A stretch of DNA of 64,000 bases from Pseudevernia furfuracea (lineage: Eukaryota; Ascomycota; Lecanoromycetes; Lecanorales; Parmeliaceae), in assembly GCA_022315425.1 (NCBI GenBank), contig JAIUPT010000037.1, positions 62,001 to 126,000 on the forward strand, in the 5' to 3' direction. The position numbers were made by a program, and so were the translations under genes. The notes under the pieces are model-generated. The model did no database searches, was not told where the DNA came from, and saw nothing but the letters and a program-made list of their open reading frames with translations. Positions 45,361 to 56,589 of this stretch are shown one piece after another. Every line of letters starts with the position of its first letter. Within the stretch, counting starts at the first letter, position 1.

Positions 45361-46193
45361 TGACCATTCACATTGAGGCAAATGGAATCTGATGGCATGA
45401 TCCACCTGACTTTGCATCTGGCTCTGAGGAGTCCAAGAAACCAAAAGTCATCAAAGCAGTCCAGATACTCTTGGATCTGCTCGATTTCTGGTGTTGATGT
45501 TGTCCAAAGTCCTGCATTTGTGCTTGAAGGTCTCGCTAGCGGTCTCTGGCAGTTCGCTGGCGGCTCAAATATCTGGCCATGACGGAAACTGGATTGAAGC
45601 AGTCAAACGAGGTCGGTTATTCCATAGGAGTATCTCGCTCAAATCACGAGAAAGCAATGACCCGTACGCCACTTCAACCATGCAACAGCAAGTTAATTAA
45701 CGTGAGCTCCAGTTCATGCCTTTAGAGGTCGATGACAATGGGCACAACGTAATGCTTGGTATGCTCAATCTTTCAGAAACACATTCACGGTGGAAGTATG
45801 CAGATGATCAGAGCATTAGCCTTGAAATCATGTGTTTACTGTCTGCAGAAGCGCTGGATTCGACTCCAAAGATTTTGATAAAGAGGTTCTTTCGCGGGAC
45901 TAGCAAGCGCTCGCTATGCACATGCTACGTCCGCAGGTTCCGCAATTTGATGTGATTAGAATGCAGAGCCAAAAGAGATATGCAACGGCCGATGAATCAT
46001 ATCAAACGGTGAGACTGATATCGCTAGGGGTAATACCTGAGGCGTGGGATCTGATCGAATAGTAATGCTGCTGGCGAACGGAGCACCGTTTCAGCCATGG
46101 ACAAGCAAAAAAAACTTAGATATTTTGCAGCTCCCTAGGAGATAATGCGACGGGTTCATCGGACTGTTACTACAGTCTTGACGAATAGTATCT
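45361..46193. other. No gene recognised
   Basis: Frames at 45373-45582 and 45716-45955 (plus) lack family features. The end next to 46194 is the 3' flank of a minus-strand gene. Confidence 0.45.
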
Positions 46194-47432
46194 TCATTGT
46201 ACTGCCAACGTATCTAGCAAGTGCAGACTTTCCTCCTCCCTTCTCAACATTTTCTTGGAGTTATTCGAGAAGAGCGTTTTCCGATCTTGGGCCAGCGGCG
46301 AGCCTAATTCCTCTGCAAAGTTTCTCTGCAAGAAGTCCATGATCCAGAGAGCTTCGGTTTGGCAACCATCCTGTAAAAACAGTTCCGCTGCTCTCAACCC
46401 TAGACGAACCATATGAAACCGCCGCGTAGCGCTCGGGTTCATTCTTTCCTGAGCAGTCACATTGTGAAAATATTTCAAAGCGGGCTGGGGATCAGGGCGC
46501 TCTTGTTGGGAACAGAGGCAAAGGTCTGCATATAGTTGGGGGTCGAGCTGAAACTTTTTTATCATTTCCAAAAAGGGTCGAAATATGCTAAGCTTGGGCT
46601 CCCCTGCCTTAGAAAAACGAACAACCAGCAATTTCGCTACCCTTATAGCGCCGAACTGCATTGACTTCTTGGATGACCCGGAGCTCAGGAGGCTGGCAAC
46701 GGTTCGAAGAAATAAAGTGATCGCAGACTCCAATCCATCCCCGAAGTTTTTCTCTCCCTCGATGAGACGCACGAATAAATGACCTCCAAATATATGGGTG
46801 TCCTGTCCGTGCAGGCTCGAGAATGGCGTCTCCTCCGGGCTATAGCACCGATACAGCCAGTGCAGAATCCGAGAGTGCTGGCCTTCTGCAACGAGGAAAG
46901 GGACCAAATTAGCAACAAATCCCCTGTCCCTTAGGAATGTTCCCGTGTCCTCCGTACCAGAGGACCATAGCCATTGTAGAATAGTTGATGCCGCCCCGGA
47001 GGACTGCATTGCTTCCCTTGGTGTGGCAGCCGGAGAATCCAAGCAGGCTCTGTACTGGATACTCAGGAAGTACTTCGCTGCCCCCAAGTCTGCTGTTCCC
47101 TCAGAGGCCCGCTCTTTGAAGGCGTCCATGGGTCTTTCCATATGGTTCTGTAGCTGTCCCAGACGCATGCCACTACATTGGCTTTTATTGGTGGAAAAGG
47201 CACGCGTCCGAGGCTTTGTGTCGAAAAGCGGGTCTGTCAGAATGGATTGTAGAAGAAGGCTGGCATATTTCTCGTTGCTGAATGAGTTGTTTAAGTGTTC
47301 GCGATCAAGTTGCTGTTTGAAAGAGCCATTGAGGAGTGAAAGGAGTCTCTGAGAATCTCTAAGCGACATGGATAGAGGAGGGTGTAGTTTCGAAGTTAGA
47401 GACTTCCAGGTGTGAATGACAGACGACTTCAT
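46194..47432 (-). CDS. Conserved-type fungal protein, possibly mitochondrial, function unknown
   Basis: A 412-aa intronless minus-strand frame from the ATG at 47432. The N-terminus (MKSSVIHTWKSLTSKLHPPL) is basic, with no acidic residue in the first 24, and could be a mitochondrial presequence. The rest is mostly helical, with repeated amphipathic stretches such as FVANLVPFLVAEG, AITLFLRTVASLLSSG and LGLRAAELFLQDG, as in solenoid or PPR-like folds. No catalytic motif is seen. Even composition and full length without a stop argue that it is real. Confidence 0.65.
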   Translation of the reverse strand: MKSSVIHTWKSLTSKLHPPLSMSLRDSQRLLSLLNGSFKQQLDREHLNNSFSNEKYASLLLQSILTDPLFDTKPRTRAFSTNKSQCSGMRLGQLQNHMERPMDAFKERASEGTADLGAAKYFLSIQYRACLDSPAATPREAMQSSGAASTILQWLWSSGTEDTGTFLRDRGFVANLVPFLVAEGQHSRILHWLYRCYSPEETPFSSLHGQDTHIFGGHLFVRLIEGEKNFGDGLESAITLFLRTVASLLSSGSSKKSMQFGAIRVAKLLVVRFSKAGEPKLSIFRPFLEMIKKFQLDPQLYADLCLCSQQERPDPQPALKYFHNVTAQERMNPSATRRFHMVRLGLRAAELFLQDGCQTEALWIMDFLQRNFAEELGSPLAQDRKTLFSNNSKKMLRREEESLHLLDTLAVQ

Positions 47433-48013
47433 TTTGAGTGGGAAGTTGGCTTATTGACTGGATGTTGGCACTGGTAGTGCAGGCAGTAAGCTGCCACAGC
47501 AAAGTGAGGAAGTTAAGTCACTAATCATGCCACGCACTTGGCTCGTTCCTCAGCAAAAAGCTTGTGGTCATTTGAGCCTTGTCGTTGTCCGTGGGACAAA
47601 TGACACCGATAACAATGAATATGTGAGGTAGGGAGGCAGGCATATCTTGTCAAATGAACCAAGAGGGCTGGAGGGGTCATGATTGATCACAAGTGGCTGC
47701 TTAGTAAGCTACGGCCGCTAAACACAAAATGACTCTAGAATACGCGCTTGAATTTCAATCGTGACAAGGCACTGAAGGCGGAGCTTCACAAAGATCTCCT
47801 TCAATTCCTTCACCTCTGCCTCTAATTATTCCTGAGTCCAATCCTGCTCCCTCATACATTCGCCGAAATAACTTTACTCTGCCTTGACTTCTTTGTGAGC
47901 TGCTCTAGGCCTCCGCCCTTCAACATCCAAGACCTCACGTGGAACAACCAAGTTCCAGTCCATTGTCCAACACCCACCGAACCTCCTCGCACACAACACA
48001 CAACATCATCATC
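47433..48013. other. Intergenic region between divergent genes
   Basis: About 580 bp forming promoters for the minus-strand gene at 47432 and for DEF1 at 48014. The last 100 bases are rich in CAA/CATC, a typical leader. No gene. Confidence 0.55.
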
Positions 48014-51000
48014 ATGTCTGAAGTAAAGTCGCGGCCAGCGGCTCCAAGAGGCCGAGGTTCTAGTCGAGGTCGAGGAGGCTACAGCAGTCGAGGTGGTCGA
48101 GGCGGCAGCCGACAAGCAAATGGACACAAAGAAGATATCCCTACAGAAGTGCCGTCTGAAAATGAAGGAGAACTTGGAGACCTCAAGAAGATGTATGCCC
48201 CCAAGCTCAGCATAATCAAAGAAATGTTCCCAGATTGGACCGACGAGGACCTCGTTTTCGCATTGGAGGAGACCAACGGTGATCTCGAGGGGACCGTTGA
48301 GCGAATCTCCGAAGGTACCTATTCCGCTCTTATCTGCTTGACCTAAATTCCGTCCACTAAAACCGTCCGCTTCTACAGGCAATATCTCTCAATGGGGCGA
48401 GGTGAAGAAGAAGACCAAAGAACGATCTCAGTCAAAGGCCAAAGAGCCGTCATCCGGCGCGGAAGTCTCGACCTCAGCTCGTGGTGCACGTGGAAGAGGT
48501 GGATATGAGTCTATCCGTGGCGGTCGAAGTCGTGGCTCAGACCGTGGCAGAGGGGCACCTCGCGGCAGCAGAGGTGCTTCTGCGGTCAACGGCGTGCGTA
48601 GTACAAGCGCTGGCAAGCCGGACTCAACGCCTGCTGGAAATACGCTCGAATGGGATACACCGGTCTCAGATGGTGCAACTGGTGGTTGGGATCAGCCAGC
48701 AGCAGACAGTACACCAATGGAATCCTCCTGGGAGAACATCTCGGCAGATGTGGCGCATGCACCACCGGTCGAAGAGCTCAAACCACCTTCGAAGCCCGAT
48801 GGTATTCGTAGCTGGGCTAGCATGTTCAGCAAGCCTGCTCCTGCCCCAGCCAAACCTAAGATACCTCGTGCAGTTCCGAGCCATGATGCCCCTATTGAGC
48901 CTCCGATTACGGCCACATCGATTCCCGAGGACACAAGCATGCCAGGGCTACCGCCTCCTGTTGTGCTGAATGAGACCTCGGAAATCCCAAACACCCCCCC
49001 AACATCTGACTTGACAGCCTCCGAGCCACCAGCCAATATTACCCCTTCGAGGGATGAATTGACTGAAACAAACCTTGAACAGGTCCTCGATGCTTCTGGA
49101 CCTCCACCATCGGCCACTGCAGCCAGTACAGTGGCGAGCACCATAGATGCACAGACTGGAGCAGGCGGTGCTACTCACCATCCGTCTCAGCAACAATCAA
49201 GTTCGCGGCCTTCACTTGGCGGCTTTGCCACGAGTGCATACAAAGCGACAGGAATGCCTGGACGCTCCACGAGTTACCAGCGAAAGATTCAGGAGCAGCA
49301 AGAGGCCGTGGTTATGCCAGGGAAGCATGCCGTTGATCGAGCAGCAGTGCAATTCGGAAGCATGGGATTGAACGGGGCTACAGAAGATGTTGATGTCGAC
49401 AGTGATCGAGAAGACGCTGAAACTCGGGCCCAACCACCTCAGCATTCTCCAGTTGCACGAGCTGCACTTCCACCAGCGCCTCAGCAACAAGGCTTCTCGT
49501 CTCAACCTCAGATGAACGAACCTCTTCCGACACCTAGACAAGCTCCAGGATTGCCACCCGTAAATCAACCATCTGCCATCCAGCAGCCGAGTCAAGCCTT
49601 ACCAAATGATACAAGCTTGCAATCCCAAACTTCACAATACCCGTACAATCGCTATGGACAGCAGGCGTCTCAGCAAGAGGTATCAGCGCCTGCGCAAAAG
49701 GCATATGAGCCGTTTGGTCAGCAAATTCAGCAGTCTCAGCAGTATGACAACTATCCTTCTGCTTCTCATGGTCAAAATCCGCCTCAACAACAGGCACAGC
49801 CTCAACAGGGTGGTCACTCTTCTGCTTCGAATGATATGTCCTCGTATTATACGTCTGACAATCAGCGAAATACTTACCAGAATAGCATTTACGGAAACTA
49901 TGGTCAGCAATCGCAACAGAATGCTCAGGATACTGGCGCATCTCAGCAGAGAGGAGGTAGTGCTTTCAGTGCATCTACCGCTGAGCAAGGACCTCAGTTC
50001 GCTACCAGCCAAGCTCAACAACCCCCTCAGAATCGATTCGGGCAAACAGGCGAAGCTCAGACCAGCGGCCACTCAACACCAAACCCTTCTTTATCCAGCC
50101 AACAACCGCCAGGTCAACCGCATCAAATACTCCAGCAGCAGGCTCAAGGCCAGGCTGGAGGCCAGCATGGAGGATACCCTTATGGTCATCCATATTATGG
50201 TCACCCCTACTATGCCTCATACGCGAACCAACAACAAGTAAGTAATCATCCATATGGTCGTGAGCGTCCGATGTTCGACGACGTTCGTCGGTATGATGAT
50301 CAGTATCTTACACAAAATCCTCAGTACGGGTACGGTGGCAGCCAAGGCGGATACGGAGGAGGTCCTTTCGGAGGTGGCGGAGGGAAGCAAGGCATGTATG
50401 GTCAACCACATCAAGGGTATGGGGCGTCCCCACAGACGGGCTATGACCAGCATTCCGCCTCTCCAGCGAACACTGGTACGTTTGCACAGCAGCACGCGTC
50501 ATCTGGTAGGGACAGCGCTGCTCCCGGAGGTCTCGGTAGTTATGGGCGCACTGGGTCGACGCAGCCATCGGAGAATCCTCAGCAGTTCTCCGGCGCTGGT
50601 GCTAGCAATCATGGTAGCACGCCTGACGTCTTTGGGCGTTCTCAGTCGAACTACCAAGGGCAGAACTCGGGACTCGGCTCTCACATTGGCCAACAGAGCG
50701 GCAACGACGACCCACTTCGCAACTTTGGTGATTCGTCGAAAGTACCGGGTGGCCCCAGTCCTGCGTTAGGCCAGCCTGGAGGACGTCCTGGATCTGCTGC
50801 AAATGTGCCAGGTCAGACAGGATTGCCACAGTCCCAAGGGCAAGGACAAGGTCTAGGTCAACAAGGTTACGGTGGATACATGGGCCACCAGATGCATAGT
50901 CAGCACGGCTCGCAGTACGGCGGAGGTCCAGGAGGCTTGGGCGGCGGACACCACCAATCTGGAGGACAGAACCATCAAGCCGGTGGCTACGGAGCTTACG

Positions 51001-51071
51001 GGCCTGGGTATGGCTCAGGATTCTATGGAAACAGCAATCGCGGCGGATGGGGTGCCAACTATGGGCACTGA
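48014..51071 (+). CDS. DEF1: RNA polymerase II degradation factor DEF1
   Basis: Exons 48014-48314 and 48379-51071 give about 997 aa with a 64-nt intron; the junction is ISE/GNISQWGEV. An RG-rich start (GRGSSRGRGGYSSRGG) precedes a CUE ubiquitin-binding domain at about residues 64-101, carrying MFP (IIKEMFPDW) and a later GDLEGTVERI. It is followed by long Ser/Pro/Gln-rich disorder, with many QQ and GYGG stretches to the end. This order is that of Def1, which recruits elongin-cullin ligase to remove stalled RNA polymerase II; the Gln-rich part holds the cytoplasmic form. A possible extra GTAAGT near 50238 is in frame and could mark a small optional intron. It is one of the best-supported genes here. 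Confidence 0.85.
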
Positions 51072-51970
51072 ATTCTCGGAGTCTCGGTGCATGCACGAAT
51101 GCTGCTTTCCGATGACTTGTTCTTTCACTTGGGCGTGCACTCTTTCTCTCGCATAAATGGTATGAAAGCTGGTGGTCAGCATTGTCCGGAGCATCCGATT
51201 AATAGGAGATGGCTTCTAGAGGGGCTTACTTGATCCTCCATAGAAGGCACCCATTGTATTCTATAGTTGAATGAAATGACAAGCATTCCAGCAAAGACAA
51301 TCGTCTAGCTGCCTCACACGGATTCAGTTCTCCATGCTGAATAAGGAATCAATATGCTTGGTGCTATTATATCTCATACATTGGTCGTTATTAAGACAAG
51401 CGTGGTCGTTGTTGCTGAAACATGCACGGAATTTGCGATTATCATCAAAGCCCACTTCGGTCTTTCCTCCGCTCTGGCGAGTGGGTGGACAGGGAAGATT
51501 GCAATAAAGTTTGAGTTGTGAAGCGGAGTAAGTCAATAACGAGAGATACGTGCTCAAGGCATTTAGTTTATGAGCTGTAGTATGAGCTATGAAGAGCAAG
51601 TCATGCACTGGAAATTTTATAATCAAGCTGGTCGTTGTCAACCTACAGACGATGGTAGAAGATACCTACCTCTGTCCTCGAATCGCAGTATGTATAATGT
51701 ACCTACCTTACTTAGGTACTCCGTAGGTAGCTAGCTTTACACTAGCACATAATCCCAGTCGCCGATCGCCGCGCCAGAATCGCCAAGACAAAACAACTCC
51801 CCCTTCTGGCGCAACCTCAGCTCCATCTCACCCGTCTCTCCTTCCCTTTCTTCACCCACCACAACATCAATATAGAACATCCTCTTCTTCTACCAGGTCG
51901 CGTTAACCTCGCGACTTCATCCACCAGTTCGCTTCTCGTATCATTTTCTCTACAAAGCGTATCAGTTGAT
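51072..51970. other. No gene recognised
   Basis: 3' flank of DEF1 and promoter of the next gene. Includes ACCTACCTTACTTAGGTACTCCGTAGG near 51700, similar to the recurring GTACTCCGTAC motif. Confidence 0.5.
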
Positions 51971-52748
51971 ATGGCTACCGAGAAGACGCCCGAGGTCGGC
52001 GACAAAGGTACGTGGAGCTTCTTGCAGCGCGTTGCGCGTGAGCAACCATTCTCATTTTGCGGCTTCTACACATCAACCTGAGCGTACTATGTTCCTAATA
52101 TCAATGTGTACTCCCAGTCTTACCAAATATGACTAACATTCCCTCCTATCCACAGCCTCTTGGAACTGGAACGGCTCCACCCCATCCGGAGAAGTCGCCG
52201 AAAAGAAAGCCGAAGGCGAAGTCTCTGTCCAATCCAAACGCGGCAACACCATCAAGAAATCTGCTCAACCCAATGATCCTGCAATTCACCTCGCCCGCCC
52301 CGGCAACGACGTCGTGAAGAACCAATCCGAGCTCAATGTCGAAGAAAAGGCCACTGGTGGTGACGCCAACGGCACCGAAGATAAAGAAGATGATCCCGCT
52401 GAGGAGGAGCCCGCAGCGTCGCCGGCCAAAACCAAAGCTCCCGCCAAATCCCCTGCCAATAAGCGCAAAGCCGCCGAAGACCCCGAGCAAGAGAAGGAGG
52501 CGAAAAAGCCAAGGGGAAGACCTAAGGGCGCTGCTGCTACACCAACGGAAAAAAAGGAACCTAAGGAGAAGAAAGAGAAGCCGGCCAAAGCCGGGGGAAA
52601 GAAGAAGGGGCGAGGGAGGCCTGCGAAGGATCCCAACGCGCCAAAGGCAGCGCCCAAGGCAAAGAAGGAGAAGAAGCCTGTGAAGCCTGTGAAGCCTGCT
52701 GCGAAACCTGTGGGGGTGGGAAAGAGGACGAGGAGTCAAGCGAAGTAG
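51971..52748 (+). CDS. Hva1/TUDOR-like domain protein with AT-hooks
   Basis: Exons 51971-52007 and 52156-52748 give 209 aa (junction GDK/ASWNWNG). The N-terminal half (SWNWNGSTPSGEVAEKK, IKKSAQPNDPAIHL, NDVVKNQSEL) matches the small Tudor-like Hva1/DUF2945 domain. The C-terminal half is Lys/Ala/Pro-rich, like HMG-A or histone H1, with two AT-hook cores: KKPRGRPKG and KKGRGRPAKDPNAPK. AT-hooks bind the minor groove of AT-rich DNA, so a chromatin-associated protein is likely. The very short first exon would be missed by simple gene finders. Confidence 0.8.
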
Positions 52749-53460
52749 GTTATTGACTCTACCAGGATCGAGACGATAGGTCGTGTTGGGGCAAAGGTTT
52801 GTTTTGCGCGATCGAGAGTGCCGGGTGGAAGGGTGCCTGATGAATGAACGGATTGAGAGAGGCGGTGGCTTATTCATTATGGTACATGACAGCAAAAGCG
52901 CGTCGTGCTTCTGAGGCACATGGTTGTATCATAGAAGCAGGCTTAGGCGTTTAGCCTGGTCTTTCCGTAGACGCGAGAGATGCACTAAGAATCTAGCAAA
53001 GTAAAGCATCATTCTACCCACCTCTCCTGCTTCAAGCTTTGACATATAAAAATCGAAATCAAATGGAGGTGCTGAATTTGGAGATGATGCTTGGCAATAT
53101 TGCTTGCTCGATGCGGACTGTACTTTACGCATACTGCGATGACGTATGCCGTTTTCCCAGAACTGAAAGCACTGCTCTTTACCAGCAGCATCACACCGAG
53201 CATGCTTCATGAATATCTAATATCCCTCCAGTGACCAATTCCCCTATCATCAAACCAAACATACCTGTGACCATCCACAACCGGTGAAGATTGTTCAAAG
53301 GAAAACCCAAAAGATACTGACTGATGCACTGCCTCGACCTCCTCATAATTCTTCATACATCATCTTATTACGGATGTTGGATCATCGATTTGCTTTCAAT
53401 TATCTAAAGACCAATTAGAGTAGATTGCGTTGAGTGTCTTCGAGCCGGACTTGAAACAGG
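52749..53460. other. No gene recognised
   Basis: 3' flank of the AT-hook gene and promoter of the G6PDH-like gene. The minus-strand frame 52929-53210 shows no family feature. Confidence 0.5.
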
Positions 53461-55548
53461 ATGTCGGCACCTCTTGAAATACGAGAAAACACCATTCTCG
53501 TAATACTTGGTGCTTCCGGGGACCTTGCGAAGAAGAAGTTGGTAAGTTCAACGCCTTTCACACCAACATTTTGCGCTAATACTCTAACCAGTTTCCAGCA
53601 CTCTTTGGCCTCGTAAGGCCGCACCCAATCCCCCAAAGAAAGCTACCACGCCTAATAAGACTTTAGGAACGAAGATGTCTCCTCCCCAGCGATTTCAAAA
53701 TCGTGGGTTTTGCCCCGGATGAAATGAGCCATGACAGTTTTCTCTCTATCATCAAATCGCCCATCAAGCTCGAGAGTCCGCGTTTTGCAGAGCAACTGGA
53801 GCAGTTCTGCCAAAGATGCTCCTACGTATCCGGGCATGAGGGAGGTGAAAAGTCATTTAGCGCTCTGCGGGAAAGACTTGAGCAGCTTGGGACAGGAAAG
53901 AAAGAGCAGAATCGCCTGTTTTATATGGCATTGCCGCCGAGTATTTTCACGGGCATGCAAGAAGGTTTGAGGAAGCATTGTTATTCAGAGAGGGGGACGA
54001 ACAGGATTATTGTGAGTACCACTTTCGGCCTTGGAACCAAATACAACCTCGATCTTCCGGCACAGAGCTGTTAATGCTGTTTTCCAGATCGAGAAACCTT
54101 TTGGCCACGACCTCGAGAGTTCACGGGAACTACAACGAGCCCTGGATCCCAATTGGAGGGAAGATGAGATCTTCCGCGTGGACCACTATCTCGGAAAAGA
54201 GGTTGTGAACAACCTTCTCGTACTGAGGTTCGGAAACGAGATCTTTGGGGCCATATGGAATGCCAAGCACATTGACAACATCGAGGTAGGCTCTGGCTCT
54301 AATGAACTTCATTTACAGCGTCTGACGATACCTCAGATCTCCATAACAGAAGCAGGAGGAGCCGAAGGTCGAGGCAGCTACTTCAATGGTGTAGGAGCTA
54401 TTCGAGACGTGATGCAGAACCGTAAATCTCTTTCCGTTTTTTCAAAGTAGGCATGTCTCACCGTCACTACAGATCTAACGCAGATACTCGCACTGCTTAC
54501 AATGGAGCGACCGAAATCCTTCTCAGCGAATGACTTGTGCGCCGAAAAGGTTCTTACTCCTGTGCCCCGTCACGGTTCAGAATATTCTTTTGCTCATTTC
54601 TTTCCTAGGCCCGAGTCTTGGATTGGATGCTACCAATCGAGCACGTCAACACCATCATTGGTCAGTACGGCAAATCTCCAGATGGAGAGAAGCCCGCCTT
54701 TAAAGACGAGGAAGACGTTTCCGATGACTCCAGGTGCGCCACCTTCTGTGCAGCAGTAGGGTACATTGAAAACGAGCGATGGAGCGGCGTACCATTTCTG
54801 CTCAAAGCTGGCAAAGGTAGATAATTAAGACATCTGGCGGTCTTTCATTTCTTTACCCTTGTTAGCTAACATCGATATCGTACAGCCCTTAATGAATCCC
54901 TAACGGAAATCAAAGTCAATTTCAAACCCTCCACCAACGCTGCAATCTTCGCCCCTCCCACCCAGCCCCTCCCCAGCAACACAATGACCATCCGCGTCCA
55001 ACCCTCGGAAGCCGTCTTCCTTCGCATAAACACCTTCGTCCCGTCCTTGAAAGCCCAACAAGCCTCAGCCATGGACCTCGACCTCACCTACCACAGCCCC
55101 GAAATCCCGGAAGCATACGAAGTATTGCTGCTGGACGCGTTGAAAGGGGACGAGGCGCGGAGCGTGCGGGGAGATGAGCTCGATGCGAGTTGGAAGATCT
55201 GGACGCCGCTGCTGCATTTTCTCGACGATGGGAACGCGAAAATAAGGCCGAGGGGGTACGCTTATGGTGAGTAATTTCCAAAGGAATGGACTCTCCCAAT
55301 GAGAGCGGCTGCAAAGCTATCTACTCACTTTGGCGTTTGTATTTGTATTTGAAGGGAGTATGCAGGCTGATGGATAGTATACAGGCTCCAACGGTCCCGA
55401 AGGCTTGGAGGAATTCATAGCGTCATATCAGAGTAAGTCGTCCAAGGGATCCAAGCGAGGAAATGACGAGGGGGAATCATTCGACGAGGATGTTTCTCGG
55501 ACGGCGAAATGGTCCTTGACGACCGGTGCAACAGATGCGCCTTCTTAA
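53461..55548 (+). CDS. Glucose-6-phosphate dehydrogenase-like protein, diverged
   Basis: Nine exons (53461-53541, 53592-53612, 53667-54011, 54088-54285, 54337-54421, 54473-54549, 54609-54816, 54886-55266, 55385-55548) give 519 aa. Exon 2 has only 21 nt (FPALFGL). Family blocks: the NADP loop GASGDLAKKK; IEKPFGHDLESS; the substrate/catalytic motif RVDHYLGKE; VMQNHLTQILALLTMERP; and the C-terminal YEVLLLDAL and WKIWTPLL. It would feed the pentose phosphate pathway in the cytosol. Some normally invariant spots differ: the usual EPFGTEGRGGYFD reads EAGGAEGRGSYFN, and the region after FGL is altered. This suggests a paralogue of the main enzyme, with changed or lost activity, rather than the housekeeping copy. 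Exon 6 ends at a weak donor, GTTCTT. Confidence 0.8.
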
Positions 55549-56318
55549 AATTTCCGGGAATCCTTGTTCGATAAGTAAGAGAGATATAAGTACAGAGAGA
55601 GTGGAAAAGCCCATCGACCTCAATTTTCCTTTTGATTTGTTCTCCGATGCTTTTAATTTTTCGATACGCAACAAACAAAAAGCAAGACGCATGCATCTAA
55701 TCTATCTACATCTGGATCTGCATCACATTCAAATAGAAACGCAAATACCCCCCTGGGAGCCCCTCCCTACCTATGTATCCATACCACCTACCCCAACCCA
55801 AACCCCCACAACCCATCAAAAAAAACCTCCCCACCCGCGCGCGCTCCATCAAACAGCCAAAAGCCCCCCCCCCCCTTTATCCTTAGGGTGCAAACCCGAC
55901 AGCCTCCACCTCTCCCCCCTCTCGAACCTACCGAAACAGCACCCAAGCTCCCAACCCCACCTCCGTCTCCCATCTCATCCTCATCCTTCATCCAGATCTC
56001 CCAAGTATGACTCAAAAGGGGTGTGTGCCGTTGTGCCGTTTGTGGATTGATAATTCCGTTTTCGAGTGTAGTGTAGTCCACGATCTTCCGTGCTACTTAA
56101 TTGCGCGTGATATGAAAAAAAAAACAAAAAAACAAAAAAACGACAGCAACAAACAAACAAACAAACAACAACGACGCTTCGGATAGGAAGAATGGCGAGG
56201 ATTTTGTGGGGGATTGTGGGGATTGTCCGACGGGATAATTTTGGACTCGCGAGGGGTCGGGTGCGGGAGTGGGAGGGGGAGTGGGAGGGGGACCGATGGG
56301 GTGGGAAAGGGGGCTGGA

Positions 56319-56349
<31 letters not shown>
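56319..56349. repeat. (GGCT)n microsatellite
   Basis: About seven TGGC/GGCT units in a row. Confidence 0.9.
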
Positions 56350-56468
56350 GGTGGCGGTTCCCCTCATCATCTCATGAGGGAGGAAGTGAAGTGAGGTTGT
56401 TGTTTGTTCGAAAGTCGGCGGGGTCCGGGGGGTGATTTGTTTGGGAGAAGGGAGAAGATGGTATAGGT

Positions 56469-56497
56469 AGGGAGGGGGAGGGGGAGGGGGAGGGGGC
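56469..56497 (+). repeat. (GGGGGA)n tract, G-quadruplex candidate
   Basis: Four to five runs of three to five G separated by single A residues on the plus strand. Sequence rules for G-quadruplexes are met. It lies about 90 bp 3' of the CCDC174-like gene. Confidence 0.9.
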
Positions 56498-56589
56498 GTA
56501 TACTTGGAGAGGAGCGAACGGTTTCAGACCTCGTTCCATTCGCCATTAGTCACCATGATGATACAAGACACGGAACCAGCAAAACAAGC

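Larger units (their letters stand above)
55549..56589. other. Low-complexity intergenic DNA
   Basis: Rich in simple sequence: a run of 12 C at 55864-55875; A runs and (ACAA)n at 56108-56170; then G-rich stretches. No gene. It lies between the 3' ends of two convergent genes, so it holds their 3' untranslated regions. Confidence 0.7.
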
